Below are positions 1 through 7,039 of a stretch of 21,560 nucleotides of DNA, in pieces. The notes under the pieces are model-generated. The model made no database searches and was not told the origin of the DNA. It saw only the letters and a program-made list of their open reading frames with translations. The stretch's first letter is position 1, and every line of letters starts with the position of its first letter. The stretch comes from Piromyces finnis (lineage: Eukaryota > Neocallimastigomycota > Neocallimastigomycetes > Neocallimastigales > Neocallimastigaceae). The stretch is taken from assembly GCA_002104945.1 (NCBI GenBank), contig MCFH01000171.1, positions 1-21,560 on the forward strand, in the 5' to 3' direction. The position numbers and the translations under genes are program-made.

Positions 1-240
1 TTTTGAATTTTATTTTAATTATTAATTATTTAATCCAATTTATTTTTAGATTGATGATTAATATATATATATATTAGTGTATTAATGTATTCATGATTGT
101 AATTTTAATAATTTTTAATGAAAAAGATCTATTAATATTAATCTATTATAATAAAATTTAAAATTAAATGTTATTTTTAAGTAAAAATTTTCATATTTTC
201 TTTAAATTCTTTATTTATAATATTAATTTTAATGCATATT
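1..240. other. AT-rich flank, no gene seen
   Basis: Almost pure A/T with short TA runs, for example near 61-75. I see no open frame, RNA gene or recognisable element. It may be host DNA left of the LINE or its outermost leader; the 5' boundary of the element cannot be fixed from this sequence. Confidence 0.5.
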
Positions 241-255
241 GATAAAATTAATAAT

Positions 256-336
256 CCTTGGGAACGTACCTTCATTTATTTAATAAATGAAGTTTCCTAA
301 GTGGCCCTACTCAAGCTCATGGTACTGAGAGAGTAG
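256..336 (+). repeat. LINE leader repeat, copy 1 (two hairpins)
   Basis: First copy of an ~80-bp direct repeat. Hairpin one pairs 270-280 with 282-292 (11 bp, centre at 281), with flanking GGAA 261-264 against TTCC 294-297. Hairpin two pairs CTACTC 307-312 with GAGTAG 331-336 around AAGCTCATGGTACTGAGA. It is markedly GC-richer than its surroundings. A regulatory or RNA-structural role in the LINE leader is inference. Confidence 0.7.
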
Positions 337-460
337 AGTTGATAATCTGAGTGTTTGTTATATCATTTTTTCTTCCATCTTCTAAAATTTCCACTAATTA
401 TATAATATATCCGTCTTTACTAATATTATTTATATCTTACTATATATTTCAATACTTCAA

Positions 461-540
461 CCCTGAGGGAACGTACCGTCATTTATTAAAATGAAGTTTC
501 CCGAAGGGGTCTACTCAAGCTCGTGGTACTGAGCGAGTAG
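461..540 (+). repeat. LINE leader repeat, copy 2 (two hairpins)
   Basis: Second copy, about 205 bp after the first and roughly four-fifths identical by eye. The outer stem GGGAA 467-471 pairs with TTCCC 498-502. The second hairpin is better than in copy 1: CTACTC 511-516 pairs with GAGTAG 535-540, and inside it GCTC 519-522 pairs with GAGC 531-534, leaving an 8-nt loop GTGGTACT and a 2-nt AA bulge. Confidence 0.7.
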
Positions 541-587
541 AAAAAATAATAAATAAATCCAATCATTGCGCAATGGATGTTTGGTTG

Positions 588-640
588 GTCTTTATTGGGA
601 AATATTATAAAGACTAAGCTCATGGTACTGGGCGAATTAT
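588..640 (+). repeat. LINE leader repeat, partial third copy
   Basis: AAGCTCATGGTACTG at 616-630 repeats the second-hairpin loop region of copies 1 and 2, followed by a diverged GGCGAATTA. The upstream hairpin is replaced by a different inverted repeat, GTCTTTA 588-594 with TAAAGAC 608-614. Just before it lies a perfect 12-bp palindrome, CATTGCGCAATG, at 564-575. Confidence 0.5.
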
Positions 641-1231
641 TTTTTTTTTCCATCGAGTATTAGTTTATTTGATGGATAAGTTGAATGTTGATATTCAGGT
701 AAGTTTGTTTAGTATTTAATTAGAAGAGTAATACATTTTTGTTGCTGTATTTTTTCTTTTAATTCATGTATTTATGTAGTACTACTCTTCTCTTGTAAGA
801 ATCCAATGTAGTCAACTTTAGCATTTGCATTGTATTTTTATATTCATGTAGCTATGGTTGAATTGTTTCCTGTAAGAGATTGATTTACTCTGTATCATGT
901 AAAAATACTATTCACAATCTTTCTGATGTCGACATTCAATTCCGATTTAAAATCTTACCAATTTAAATATTTATGAAAAAGTAAAGTCAAATAATTTTTA
1001 GTGTCAAAAAGCGAATCGAATTTACTAACAACAAACCAAAACTAGAATTTACAAAGAAAAATTACAACTTCAAATTAAAAAAAAGAAATTATAATCAAAG
1101 CATTGAAACAATTTTTTGTACTATTCAGTACTTTTTTAAGAAGAGAGATACAGATTTTTCCCATTATATTTATAATTATTTATTAGTTCTTATTTTATAT
1201 TCAATTTATTTTTTAATTAGAATTAATTATC
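641..1231 (+). other. LINE leader or ORF1 remnant, no intact gene
   Basis: No ATG-started frame of useful length. An ATG-less stretch without stops runs from about 981 to 1250 and would encode a Lys/Asn/Ile-rich peptide; it may be chance or a decayed ORF1. A GTAAGT site at about 700 resembles a splice donor, but I can attach no exon to it. The function of this stretch is unknown. Confidence 0.35.
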
Positions 1232-1456
1232 ATGTCCGTTCTTTATATCAAAGATAAGAATTATATTAGACGTGGTACCCGCTCTTATGGTATTCCCTTA
1301 GATAATATTAGATCCTTCTTTATCCGTGGTATTCGATCATGGTCAGTTAGCAAACTATAGGAAAAACTCGAGGTTATTCTGAAGGACAATTTTAATTCAG
1401 TTATTAGTGTTAAATATTTGAAGAATTTCAATGATCACTTTTTCACTTTTTCTTAG
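1232..1456 (+). pseudogene. LINE N-terminal coding fragment, broken
   Basis: An ATG at 1232 opens a 42-codon frame that ends at TAG 1358-1360. The same frame continues for another 31 codons of protein-like sequence (containing KYLKNFNDHFFTF) to TAG 1454-1456. The continuity of composition across the first stop suggests one ancestral coding region interrupted by nonsense changes. It lies upstream of the endonuclease domain, so it is probably the N-terminal part of the LINE polyprotein or a separate small ORF1. I do not recognise a specific domain. Calling it one gene is inference. Confidence 0.45.
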
Positions 1457-1473
1457 TCAAGGTTCATGGTTCA

Positions 1474-2415
1474 ATGAAAGACTGTTATAATATTTTACAC
1501 ATCTTAAGGAAGAAACTTTCAACTGCCAAAATTTCCTTTTCAGCTCGTAGTAGAAGGAATCACAAATACACTTTTTCTTCACTCAAACGTAAATTTTTAG
1601 TTTCCAATAAAAAAACAACAATCAACAACATCAATTCAACAATCATCTCAACAATCATCTCAACAATCTCATCAACATTCAGATCATTAATAACGATGAC
1701 AATAATAATAATAGTTATAGCAACGATTCTTGCTCATCCAACAAGCCCGATAATTTTTCTTTCTGTCTTAGTTGGAATACCAATGGGTGGAATCATGAGA
1801 AGAGAGATAGCATTAGCTATTTCACAGCTATTTTATAAACCATTATTTTTATGCTTTCAAGAAACTGGTAATAATTCTGGATCGAATACAGAGTATCCTT
1901 GTCGTGTTACTTTGCGAAATTATAGACACTTTTTCAAGAAAGCTGATGAATTAGTTCCTGGAATGAGAGGTTTATATTTAGGTATTCACAATTCGTGTCA
2001 AGCCTCACTTGAAAACTTCTTAGGTAAGTATATTATCTCTATTTATACTTTTAGCCTTTGGAATAGATTCAAATGCTCGATTGGGAATGTTTATATGCCT
2101 CATAGTCATCACAACATCTATGTTGATCATTCAAAGTTAGAAGTTCGCTTGTGGTTACAAACTCACTCATCTCATCCATCGATTCTTGTTGGTGATTTTA
2201 ATATGTCTAAAGTAAAATTATCCAACTGGTTATCACTAATGGATTAGGAGATTGGGAATTCTTCCCTTAAAGGTTCTCTATCTCTTGGACTCGAGGTGAT
2301 CAATCTTCCGACATTGACATGCTCTTATCAATTCGAAGATGAAAGATCTTATTCACTCAGGATCATTTATAAATAATTTTTATCCTGTATCAGACCATAA
2401 GCCACTTCTTATTAA
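1474..2415 (+). pseudogene. LINE apurinic/apyrimidinic endonuclease domain, frameshifted
   Basis: This region encodes the DNA-nicking endonuclease used in target-primed reverse transcription. The conserved pieces sit in different frames. LSWNTNGWN is in the frame of position 1773, preceded by an Asn-rich stretch from 1692. CFQETGNN (catalytic Glu) and LVGDFN (Asp/Asn) are in the frame of 1474. WTRGDQSSDID begins at 2286, and YPVSDHKPLLI (terminal Asp-His pair) ends near 2415. The frame therefore changes near 1830, before 2286, and again at about 2335, and there is a stop at 2245-2247. The long frame 1474-2247 is a composite: its hydrophobic Ile-rich middle is an out-of-frame reading of the Asn/Ser-rich segment. 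Upstream, a 12-bp CAACAATCATCT unit is tandemly repeated near 1640-1672. Confidence 0.75.
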
Positions 2416-2430
2416 TGGTAAATTATTCCT

Positions 2431-3060
2431 ATGGAAGATTTTTCTAATGACTTTAATGTTCCTAAGAAAATTCTGAAATGGAATAGATTAAAATGTATTG
2501 AGGAAAAGGAATCTATTCTCAGTCATAATAAATTCCAAATACTTTCAGCAAAATCAACGATCCTAATGTTTCTACAGATGAACTTTCTCAAAGAGTTTAC
2601 TTCAACTGCTTTTTCAATTGCAGACGAGCTCAGTATTACTTCAGCAAATAATGTTATAAAGTCTTCATTTCATATTTCACAACAAATTTTTAATCTTCAA
2701 AAAATCAAAATGAAGTTGTATAAGAGATTTAAAAAAGAAAGAATTTATGATATAGATGAATTTATTAAAAGAATTAAAATCTACCGTAACTCATTGATTA
2801 CATCCACAAAAGAGTAATGAATTTAGGAACAAGAATATCTTCATTGGATTAAAACAGGATGTGAGTATATGAAGAGTCATAATCCTAAGAAGGCCTGGAA
2901 ATGGATCAAGAAAACTGCAAAAATTGGAAAAGATTTTTCTTTATTGCTCAACCAATTAAAAATAAAAAGGAGAATTAGTTGTTGCTACGGAAGAACAACT
3001 AGATGTGTGGCATGATCATTTCGAAAATCTTGCATCAACCAAGTGGTGTAAGTCTTGATT
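2431..3060 (+). pseudogene. LINE linker between endonuclease and RT, broken
   Basis: A frame of 128 codons (2431-2817) gives a Lys/Ile-rich helical segment of the kind found between the endonuclease and RT domains. After its stop, coding-like sequence resumes in other frames: EYMKSHNPKKAWKWIKK (frame of 2893), then GELVVATEEQLDVWHDHFEN (frame of 2969), then SGVSLDLEHW in the frame of 3003. At least three frame changes lie between 2817 and 3045. No catalytic motif is expected here. Assignment rests on position and on composition matching LINE polyproteins. Confidence 0.6.
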
Positions 3061-3317
3061 TGGAGCATTGGTATGAAGAACCAACGAATAAACGTTTTTC
3101 ACTTCCTATGCTTGATGAGTGGGATATCAACCAAGATATTAGTATTGATGAAGTCAAGTCAGCTATCCTCTCTACTCCAAATTATAAAGCATCAGGTCCG
3201 GATGGTATTCCAATTGAATTTTACAAAGCATTAATTCCATCAAGTAATGATTCTAATAATGCTACAGATAATAATTCTTCTGGTAATACACTTCAGATAA
3301 TGATGCTCATGGTTTAA
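3003..3317 (+). pseudogene. LINE RT N-terminal segment (broken from main RT frame)
   Basis: This frame encodes the start of the RT domain, including the ASGPDGIPIEFYK motif typical of LINE RT region 0/1, and then a Ser/Asn-rich insert. At about 3293-3300 coding similarity passes to the next frame, which reads DNDAHGLNFILKLFNRIW and on into the main RT frame, so a single 1-nt shift separates the two. The first residues, before about 3045, are probably not the true N-terminus. Confidence 0.7.
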
Positions 3318-5542
3318 ATTTTATTCTTAAATTATTCAACCGTATTTGGGATGGAGATTTCCCCAACTCATGGAATGAATCCAGTATTGTTTCTATTCCT
3401 AAGAAGGGAGATTTGACAGATTGTGATAACTATCGAGGTATATCACTTATCAATAATGGTATTAAGTTGATTTCCAAAATTGTCACCACTAGAATCTCAG
3501 AATATGGTTTAAAGAATAATTTCATTAGACCTGAACAATTTGGTTTTCGAAAAAAGGAAGAAAGTATTAGTCTTTTCATTTCAATCCAAGAAATATGCCG
3601 TAGACGTCAATTAGATAATAAAGAGACATATTTGGCCTTTTTAGATCTCAGGAAAGCATACGATTCAGTCCCAATCGGTAATATTCTCCATAAATTAGAT
3701 TGTTTAGGAATCCGAGGTAAGAGTTTACAATTTATCAAAAATTTATATTTAACATCTAAGGCTAATGTCAAATTAGATGGACAATTCTCGAAATCTTTTG
3801 ATGTGAAGAAAGGAGTCCGTCAAGGTTGCCCTCTTTCTCCTATTCTCTTTAATCTCTTTATTAATGATATATTTAGAGAGTGCGAAGATCTAGGAGTCAG
3901 TTTAGGTGACACTCGATGCTGTGGTGGACTTTTTGCAGATGATATAGTTATTTGTGCTCCAACAAGAGGATGCTTAAAAAAGATGCTTAGAAGAGTTAAT
4001 GAATGGGCATTGTATAATGAAATGGAATTTGGTATCCAGAAATGTTCAACGATGGTGATTCGTCCTGAATCAATAGAAAATCAGAACAAGAGAGATCCAA
4101 CATTTTACTTAGCAGGACAACCCATTCCAACTACTGATTGCTATACTTATCTTGGTGTTCCATTTGATAAGAATCTGTCCCTTAAACCAGTAATTAAAGC
4201 TCTTAATAACAAGGTTTTGAAAGGGCTTTTCTCAGTCAGTAAATTCTTAAGAAATCCTAATATTCCTATTCCCTTCAAAAAGCTAGTACTTAACTCACAA
4301 GTGATTAGTAGAGTTTCATACTTTGCACCATTACTTGGATCCAACAAAGCTAGGTCTAGGATTGCTCAGAAGCATGTTAACAAAGGAATACGATGGGTTG
4401 CCGGAGTTCATAAAGCTGTATCGTTTATATCTTTATACTCTATTTCAAAAGATTTGAATATTCCTCCATTGTCAGCCAAATGTGCGTTAGCTCAGGTTAG
4501 ATGTTTTAACAAATGGAAAAACTCAAATTGTATAATCTCACACCTTGTCAATTACATTCCTAAATTTAGAAAATACACGTGGTGCAAATCAAGTAGGACA
4601 CTTGATAAAAAACTAAAGAAACATGGAGATGTTAAAGCAGTTAAAAACTTTTATTGGAAAGATCTCAAAGGGAATTCAATCAAAGCGCAATATTATGATG
4701 ATAATAAATTTATTGAAACTAAAGATTTTATTAAATTATGTTATGAGTACCCAGAGTTTGCCTATGGCTTCTACTGGCTATTGAAAGCAAGAAGCGGATA
4801 CAAGTTGGATGCTAGAGTTGCCAAAGCTGCCAAATTTGTTGATCCAGTTTGTCCTAACTACTGTCCATGTTGCAAGTGTGGAGATCAAAGTATTAAACAT
4901 TGGTTATTAGATTGTCCAACATTTAGAGATATCCGTATTAAACATTATGATTCTATAGTCCATCTATTAAATTTTTTCAGTCAACGTAATTCCAATAGTC
5001 CTATCAATAATAATGAAATTGATAATATCAGTAGAGATAGTAATAACATTAATAGTAATAGTAACAATAGTAGTAATAACAATAGTAATAGTAACAATAG
5101 TAATAATAACAATAATAGAAATAATAATATTAGTAATGATAGCAATAGTGAAGATAATAATTCTAATTTAGATAGTAATTTAGTTAATGATAGTAATAGT
5201 TCTAATAATCCGGTGAATATTAATGTGTATGATTATTCTAGTGTGTGCAGTAAAATATTTAAATTCCTTCTTGGGGGAAGAAGTTTTAACAATATTAATT
5301 ACAATTCAAGGGAATGGAAAGAACTTTGTAAGCGTCAGATTCAATCTGGTACTAACGAAGGAACACCATTCTTGACGGTAACCGCGGAACTTCTAACCAA
5401 AATCATGCCTTTTGCTATTGGCCAGCAATGGACAATGTTCAAAAGGTTTGAAGCAACATCCAAGAGCGTCAATGCTGAAGAAACAGTAAGACAGGCCAGG
5501 AGGGCCAGCGCAACCAATGGAGATCATAATTTTGTTCCATGA
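3287..5542 (+). CDS. LINE reverse transcriptase with CCHC knuckle (long open frame)
   Basis: This frame is open for 2.25 kb without a stop and encodes the LINE reverse transcriptase. Residues are numbered from 3413, an arbitrary point inside the frame. IPKKGD and NYRGISL form motif 1. RPEQFGFR is motif 2. FLDLRKAYDS is motif A, with catalytic Asp78. VRQGCPLSP (from 135) is motif B. FADD (174-177) is motif C. A C-terminal knuckle C486-x2-C489-x6-H496-x4-C501 follows, with extra Cys at 480, 484 and 487. A Ser/Asn tract encoded at about 4985-5225 separates the knuckle from a conserved-looking tail. All catalytic aspartates are present, so the enzyme could be active if translated. No proper start is visible because the polyprotein frame is broken upstream. 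Stop TGA is at 5540-5542. Confidence 0.9.
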   Translation, partial: YTSDNDAHGLNFILKLFNRIWDGDFPNSWNESSIVSIPKKGDLTDCDNYRGISLINNGIKLISKIVTTRISEYGLKNNFIRPEQFGFRKKEESISLFISIQEICRRRQLDNKETYLAFLDLRKAYDSVPIGNILHKLDCLGIRGKSLQFIKNLYLTSKANVKLDGQFSKSFDVKKGVRQGCPLSPILFNLFINDIFRECEDLGVSLGDTRCCGGLFADDIVICAPTRGCLKKMLRRVNEWALYNEMEFGIQKCSTMVIRPESIENQNKRDPTFYLAGQPIPTTDCYTYLGVPFDKNLSLKPVIKALNNKVLKGLFSVSKFLRNPNIPIPFKKLVLNSQVISRVSYFAPLLGSNKARSRIAQKHVNKGIRWVAGVHKAVSFISLYSISKDLNIPPLSAKCALAQVRCFNKWKNSNCIISHLVNYIPKFRKYTWCKSSRTLDKKLKKHGDVKAVKNFYWKDLKGNSIKAQYYDDNKFIETKDFIKLCYEYPEFAYGFYWLLKARSGYKLDARVAKAAKFVDPVCPNYCPCCKCGDQSIKHWLLDCPTFRDIRIKHYDSIVHLLNFFSQRNSNSPINNNEIDNISRDSNNINSNSNNSSNNNSNSNNSNNNNNRNNNISNDSNSEDNNSNLDSNLVNDSNSSNNPVNINVYDYSSVCSKIFKFLLGGRSFNNINYNSREWKELCKRQIQSGTNEGTPFLTVTAELLTKIMPFAIGQQWTMFKRFEATSKSVNAEETVRQARRASATNGDHNFVP

Positions 5543-5555
5543 CAAAATTTTGATC
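5522..5555 (+). promoter_or_regulatory. Hairpin spanning the LINE stop codon
   Basis: 14-nt arms at 5522-5535 and 5542-5555 pair with one mismatch around a 6-nt loop TCCATG; TGA occupies 5540-5542. An outer pair, CCAATGG 5514-5520 with CCATTGG 5570-5576, could extend it across an unpaired segment. A role as the 3' structure recognised by the RT is inference by analogy with LINEs that need a 3' stem-loop. Confidence 0.55.
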
Positions 5556-5777
5556 TTTGGCTCGGTGTCCCATTGGAAGTCAAATACAATTATTATACTT
5601 TAGTATGATAGTGGCTTTCTTACTTTAATTAAAATTACTAGAATACATTATACCCAATTTTTATTCATTTGTGTTTATTTAAACATATTTTTTTTATTTT
5701 TATTTTATTTTAATTTTTATATTACATGTATTATAATTTTAATTAAATTAATAATAAAGTTTAAAATATTTGATGCC

Positions 5778-5814
<37 letters not shown>
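5543..5814 (+). other. LINE 3' UTR, AATAAA signal and A34 tail
   Basis: AT-rich 3' UTR with AATAAA at 5753-5758, followed 22 nt later by exactly 34 A residues (5781-5814). This is the arrangement of a reverse-transcribed polyadenylated transcript and marks the 3' end of the element. The flank starts TATATATTACATTCC. Confidence 0.85.
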
Positions 5815-5818
<4 letters not shown>

Positions 5819-5952
5819 TATTACATTCCAATATTTCTACTCTGTCTAAATACTAAAACGTTAATTCTGTCGTTGTTAACTATTAAAACCTTAACTAAAA
5901 CAAGAAGCCCTCTTAATAATAATTATTCCCTAGACTTACTTAATAACTAATT

Positions 5953-6720
5953 GATTATACAATTACATTATTCTTTTACATTACTAGGCCTTAAAATCAT
6001 TTCAAAAATCGTAACTGATAAAATCTCAAAGTATACACATTCTCATAATTTTATCAGACCTGAGCAATTTGGTTTTCGTAATAAGGAAGAATGCATTAGC
6101 TTATTTATTTCCATTAGAGAAATCTGTCAAAGAAGAAAGTTTAAAGGAAAAGCCACTTATGTTGCTTTCCTTGACCTCAAAAAAGCGTACAACTCGGTTC
6201 CTATATTTAATATCCTTACAAAGTTATATAAATTAGGTATACATGATAAATGTATTGATTTTCTCAACAATCTTTACTCTACCTCAAAAGCTTGTGAACG
6301 TTTCTTGGATATACTCTAATGAATTTCCTATCAACGGTGGTGTAAGACAAGGAATTTAAGGATTCCAACACTTTCAGGTATTTGTGCTGCGCAACAAGTG
6401 AAATGCTTTGCTAAATGGAGAAAATCAAACTGTATTAATAATGATCTCGTCCGATTTATTCCCTCCCATGTTCATTACTTTTGGGCTAAAGAATCTTGTT
6501 CACTACATAAGAAACTTACGAAAATAAATATTAAAAGTACTAAAGATATTAGAGAACATTATTGGAATAATAGTAGCCTAAATAATGGAAGTAAAGCCCT
6601 CAGATATACTAACAACAAATTCTTTAATTCAAATCGCCTAATGCATATCGCACTTAATTTTAGGAACTACTTGGATTGACCAATCCATACAGTACGAATT
6701 TCAAAGTTCATTGAACTTTT
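5953..6720 (+). mobile_element. Second LINE fragment, diverged, truncated and internally deleted
   Basis: This fragment begins inside RT motif 1 (LKIISKIVTDKIS), continues with RPEQFGFR and FLDLKKAYNS (motif A; the residue after Tyr is Asn instead of the Asp seen in the first LINE), then shifts frame near 6291 and reaches GGVRQG (motif B, 6342-6353). It then jumps straight to LRIPTLSG at 6356, which matches a point about 640 nt further along the first LINE. Motif C (FADD) is therefore missing. A second frame (6398-6679) covers the post-RT region up to KALRYTNNKF and stops at 6677-6679. The knuckle and 3' end are absent. By eye it belongs to a different subfamily from the upstream LINE. It is non-functional. 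Confidence 0.85.
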
Positions 6721-7039
6721 ATGCAACTTTAATAATTATTTTATTTTATTTTATATTTATATTTTTATATATATATATTTTATTATTTTTATTTATCATT
6801 TATTATGTCAATATGTATTATCACCTAATATAATGTAATATTTCAAATTAAATAAATAAATACAAGAAGTGTATTATCCTCCTGGTCTAAAAAAAATAAA
6901 TTCTTTTATATTGCATGCTCGTACATTAGCCATACATTTGTATTACATTCTTATATATAATAGAATTTAATAAAAAATTTATAATTTTAAAAAAGTATCC
7001 ATTTTTAAATTCTTAATATCTATTATAGTATAAAGAGAA
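6721..7039. other. Spacer upstream of ABCF gene
   Basis: AT-rich, with a small inverted repeat just before it (AAAGTTCA 6703-6710 with TGAACTTT 6712-6719). It must contain the promoter and 5' UTR of the ABCF gene, but I cannot pick out specific elements in such AT-rich sequence. Confidence 0.5.

Larger units (their letters stand above)
241..5814 (+). mobile_element. Non-LTR (LINE) retrotransposon, degraded 5' half, intact RT half, poly(A) tail
   Basis: The order of parts is that of an APE-type LINE. There is a leader with repeated hairpins (256-640), a broken N-terminal frame (1232-1456), an apurinic endonuclease domain (about 1692-2415) with QET, GDFN and SDHKP motifs, a linker, a reverse transcriptase with a CCHC knuckle (3287-5542), a 3' UTR with AATAAA at 5753-5758, and 34 consecutive A residues at 5781-5814. 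The element would move by target-primed reverse transcription. The left boundary is approximate and I found no convincing target-site duplication. The 5' half carries many stops and frame changes, so this copy is probably not autonomous as read. GC content is clearly higher than in the surrounding spacers. Confidence 0.9.

Noticed and set aside
61-75. TATATATTA shared with the LINE 3' flank (5811-5825), possible target duplication
   Set aside because: It is a TA-rich simple sequence, matches stop after nine bases, and it lies far from any defined 5' end.
921-927. CTGATGT resembling a hammerhead ribozyme core
   Set aside because: The required CTGATGA, GAAA and three-stem arrangement is absent.
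4147-4347. Reverse-strand open frame inside the RT
   Set aside because: It lies wholly opposite the RT coding frame and has no independent support.
6342-6377. GTAAGA...TTTCAG resembling a short intron in the second LINE
   Set aside because: At 36 nt it is too short, and it starts inside the conserved VRQG codons.
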